The notes beneath the pieces are model-generated. The model ran no database searches. It was given only the letters and a program-made list of their open reading frames with translations, and was not told where the DNA came from. The position numbers and the translations under genes were made by a program. A stretch of DNA of 21,214 nucleotides from assembly GCA_015680685.1 (NCBI GenBank), contig MNCI01023824.1:29446-50659 (forward strand), in the 5' to 3' direction. The DNA is from Gnetum montanum. Lineage: Eukaryota > Streptophyta > Gnetopsida > Gnetales > Gnetaceae. This document shows positions 19,794 through 21,214 of this stretch, piece after piece; position 1 is the first letter of the stretch; each line of letters starts with the position of its first letter.

Positions 19794-19830
19794 CTCCTTT
19801 ATGAAGCCATGAATATGCATCGATGCCAAC
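19794..19830 (-). CDS. EXO1-like exonuclease, exon 2
   Basis: On the minus strand tattctgcaacag is followed by GTTGGC, a good splice acceptor. The exon encodes VGIDAYSWLHKG plus the first base of the next codon, then GTACGC as donor. This is the hallmark block of the EXO1 branch of the XPG/FEN1 nuclease family (V-x-D-x-YSWLHKGA); the Asp is one of the metal-binding residues. The exon is 37 bases and would leave a phase-1 intron after G, fitting the family's next residue Ala (GCN). Exon 3 (expected AYSC...) was not found further left in the window. Either intron 2 is very long or the gene is broken here by the U-box fragment. Confidence 0.72.
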
Positions 19831-19959
19831 CTGTTGCAGAATAAACATTGATATCAGAATAAACGATAAGGATTTAGAGGAGAAATTGTCTGCCCTAATG
19901 CATATTGCAGGAAACTTGAAATCTAAAATCTAAAATAGGCGAAACGAGCAGTTTCTTAC
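19831..19959 (-). other. Intron 1 of the EXO1-like gene
   Basis: It runs from GTAAGA (19959) to CTGCAACAG (19831) on the minus strand: 129 bases, AT-rich, with T-rich stretches before the acceptor. Both ends fit plant consensus and the splice joins the reading frame exactly between codons (phase 0). Confidence 0.75.
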
Positions 19960-20037
19960 ACGTCTTCCTGCGTTTTTATTGACATGAACAGGATTGATGT
20001 ATGGCTTCATTGCTTTGAGCAGACCTTGAATCCCCAT
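19960..20037 (-). CDS. EXO1-like 5'-3' exonuclease, exon 1 (start codon exon)
   Basis: EXO1 is a nuclear 5'-3' exonuclease and flap nuclease acting in mismatch repair, end resection and recombination. This exon encodes 26 residues starting MGIQGLLKAMKPYINP and ending AGRR before a GTAAGA donor. MGI-x-x-LL is the invariant start of the XPG/FEN1/EXO1 family, where Gly2 is the true N-terminus after Met removal. Joined to exon 2 it gives continuous N-nuclease-domain sequence with no stop. Among plant EXO1 paralogues, the KPYI segment resembles the At1g18090 branch more than the LLPLLKS branch; this is from memory. I chose the ATG at 20037 because the family begins with MG. A second in-frame ATG two codons upstream (20043) would give MNMG. 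Only the first two exons are in the window. Confidence 0.75.
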
Positions 20038-20240
20038 GTTCATGTTTCGATGCGGGCCTGCTCCAGCAATGCAGCTGGATGCATCCAGTTGTTATCTTCA
20101 GCTTCAGATTTACTTCATTTTCGGTTCATGCGGTATTTTCTTGGTTCCGCCCAATGAAATTCAAATTTTGCGCAAATTGTTCGGGCCCTTCCGCGCTAAC
20201 TTTCGATTCCGGTGTTTTTCACTTTTTCCAGAAAGACTTT
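20038..20240 (-). promoter_or_regulatory. Likely 5' UTR and proximal promoter of the EXO1-like gene
   Basis: GC-richer than the surroundings. Within about 110-160 bases upstream of the start are a CCAAT box (20151-20155, plus strand), a TTCCGCCC element (20145-20152) and TTCCGCGC (20189-20196), both resembling E2F sites, and GGGCCC (20183-20188), a TCP/site II-like core. Such elements are common in plant replication and repair gene promoters, fitting S-phase expression. No TATA box is evident. Short upstream reading frames are present, one ending on the start codon. Confidence 0.4.
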
Positions 20241-20295
20241 TTTTAAGTATCTAGGGGCAACCATTAGTGAAAATTTAACCGTTAAAAAAGTTAAT

Positions 20296-20359
20296 ATTAC
20301 CATTGTCTTTAGGTGCTTCACTAGAAGATTACCATTGTCTTTAGGTGCTTCACTAGAAG
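20296..20359. repeat. Perfect 32-bp tandem duplication
   Basis: Copies at 20296-20327 and 20328-20359 are identical, beginning attaccattgtcttt and ending cactagaag. Perfect identity implies a very recent event or an assembly or sequencing artefact. Confidence 0.95.
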
Positions 20360-20955
20360 CCGTGGCCAGGTGGTAGTCACCAACGGAGATTAATGGGTCA
20401 AGTCTTTCAATTAAGTTTAACTTAAAATAATAATGATAGTGATTTGTTAATTTAGCAGTAAGAGTCTTAGCTTGGTAACCCAATGTTACTTGGTAGGTAA
20501 TACCAAGTTATAGAACCAAAAAAATTAGTAAAAGGAATTTTAAAAATGGTTCCAAGAGGCCTTAATAAATATAAGTAAAAATTTAGTAATAATTGGATGC
20601 TTTACTTTTTTAAATACTTGGGTCTTCTAGATGTGAATAATATGTGAATAATTACTGATGAGATAAAATAAATGTATTAAGGGCAAAATAAAAGAGGATT
20701 AAAGTTGTTTATACCATTTTAAAAAATGTTAGAGATTAGGCTTTGCTTTTTAGATACTTGGTTCTCCACGATAAATAAATTAAGGACAAAATAGCAGAAG
20801 GAATAAAAGTTGTTGCCTTAGGGGTTTGGGCTTTGCAGGTCAAAAAATAAATCTTTTAGACAATCATTTATCCTATTGTGCTATGGATGCACCATTTGAA
20901 GACCAAGTCTTAGTGCTAAAAAATAGGAAGTTATTCAAAAGGTACAAAATTGATG
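20360..20955. other. AT-rich spacer upstream of the EXO1-like gene
   Basis: Apart from the hairpin, this holds short A/T-rich stretches and two similar phrases (tttttaaatacttgggtctt near 20610 and tttttagatacttggttct near 20750) that suggest an old duplication. No gene was seen. Confidence 0.45.
20488..20508. repeat. Hairpin, 8-bp perfect stem
   Basis: acttggta - ggtaa - taccaagt forms an 8-bp stem with a 5-base loop. It is preceded by a related gtaac/gttac inverted pair at about 20476-20488. It could be the end of a small transposon; no matching second terminus was found. Confidence 0.6.
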
Positions 20956-20956
20956 A

Positions 20957-21214
20957 ATTAAAGGTAAAAGTACAATCACCCGAGATGTAACTTTTTTAGG
21001 ACGCTTAGCAAGCAGAAATCACAAGACAGATATGGCCAAACCAAGAGAGAAGAATTTGGTCAAGGCTTGCATGTTTGCCTGTTTTGCAGTAGTTGCTCAT
21101 ATCGGGAAAGCCAGATTCCCATGTCCTGGTATCTTTTTTTACTATTCTTATTATTGGTGGTTAAATAAGTATTTTTGTGTAATTTCAATTATTGTCTGTG
21201 GTACACTATTACCA
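20957..21214 (+). CDS. Unrecognised open frame running off the right edge
   Basis: An open frame follows a stop just before 20957 and stays open to the window end, with an ATG at 21032 (MAKPREKNLVKACMFAC, then AVVAHIGKARFPCPG). The stretch after CPG turns into an aromatic, AT-encoded run (FFYYSYYWW) that looks non-coding, and CCTG|GTATCT there would serve as a splice donor. It could be an exon of a host gene or chance. I recognise no family. Confidence 0.2.
   Translation, partial: MKGKSTITRDVTFLGRLASRNHKTDMAKPREKNLVKACMFACFAVVAHIGKARFPCPGIFFYYSYYWWLNKYFCVISIIVCGTLLP

Noticed and set aside
19249-19812. 187-codon open frame on the plus strand
   Set aside because: It is antisense to the U-box ARM fragment. 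The minus strand gives clear ARM-repeat homology, while the plus frame has Ser/Thr/Arg-rich sequence typical of the complement of GC-rich coding DNA.
20230-20253. Possible Helitron 3' end (CTAG after a weak hairpin) near 20249
   Set aside because: The preceding stem is A/T-only and short, and no matching 5' terminus was found. It is not enough to call an element boundary.

Overview
The window reads as a stretch of a large, AT-rich, transposon-dense plant nuclear genome. A gymnosperm is my best guess, but this is inference. It rests on old, heavily mutated plant-type retroelements, spliced plant-type exons, GC-rich plant gene fragments embedded in AT-rich DNA, and the absence of bacterial gene organisation. 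No intact cellular gene lies fully inside the window.

Layout, left to right. Positions 1-2950 are AT-rich, unclassified DNA with low-complexity tracts and a small diverged tandem duplication. About 2950-13590 is an L1-type LINE on the minus strand. It is split by a Ty3/gypsy-type LTR retrotransposon (4984-11803, also minus strand) that landed inside the LINE endonuclease coding region. The LINE pieces can be followed in order: ORF1 with a DUF4283-like domain and zinc knuckle, the endonuclease start, the gypsy insertion, the endonuclease end, the reverse transcriptase, and the zinc-binding tail. The gypsy element has two LTRs with TG...CA-type ends, a near-duplicated 5-bp target site, a primer binding site and a polypurine tract. 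Inside it I find only gag and protease; reverse transcriptase, RNase H and integrase are not detectable. About 2.1 kb of non-pol DNA, including a higher-order minisatellite, sits where pol would be expected. Between gag and protease is a 370-bp inverted duplication whose inverted segment is bounded exactly by two single N bases, most likely an assembly error.

Positions 13600-16735 are AT-rich with one possible degenerate coiled-coil coding remnant. From about 16740 the character changes: a degenerate tandem array rich in TGACGTGT boxes, a 3 x 47-bp repeat, then pieces of apparently unrelated host genes packed into less than 3 kb. These are a broken SAM-dependent methyltransferase (plus), a short UIM-like coding start (plus), the C-terminal ARM-repeat part of a plant U-box E3 ligase (minus), and the first two exons of an EXO1-like 5'-3' exonuclease (minus) with good splice sites. 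The U-box fragment lies just inside what would be intron 2 of the exonuclease gene, on the same strand. Either this is the 5' end of a real EXO1 gene with a very long, debris-filled second intron (giant introns are typical of gymnosperms), or the cluster is a set of gene fragments captured by a transposon. The last kilobase is upstream DNA of the exonuclease gene, with a perfect 32-bp tandem duplication, a hairpin and an open frame running off the right edge.
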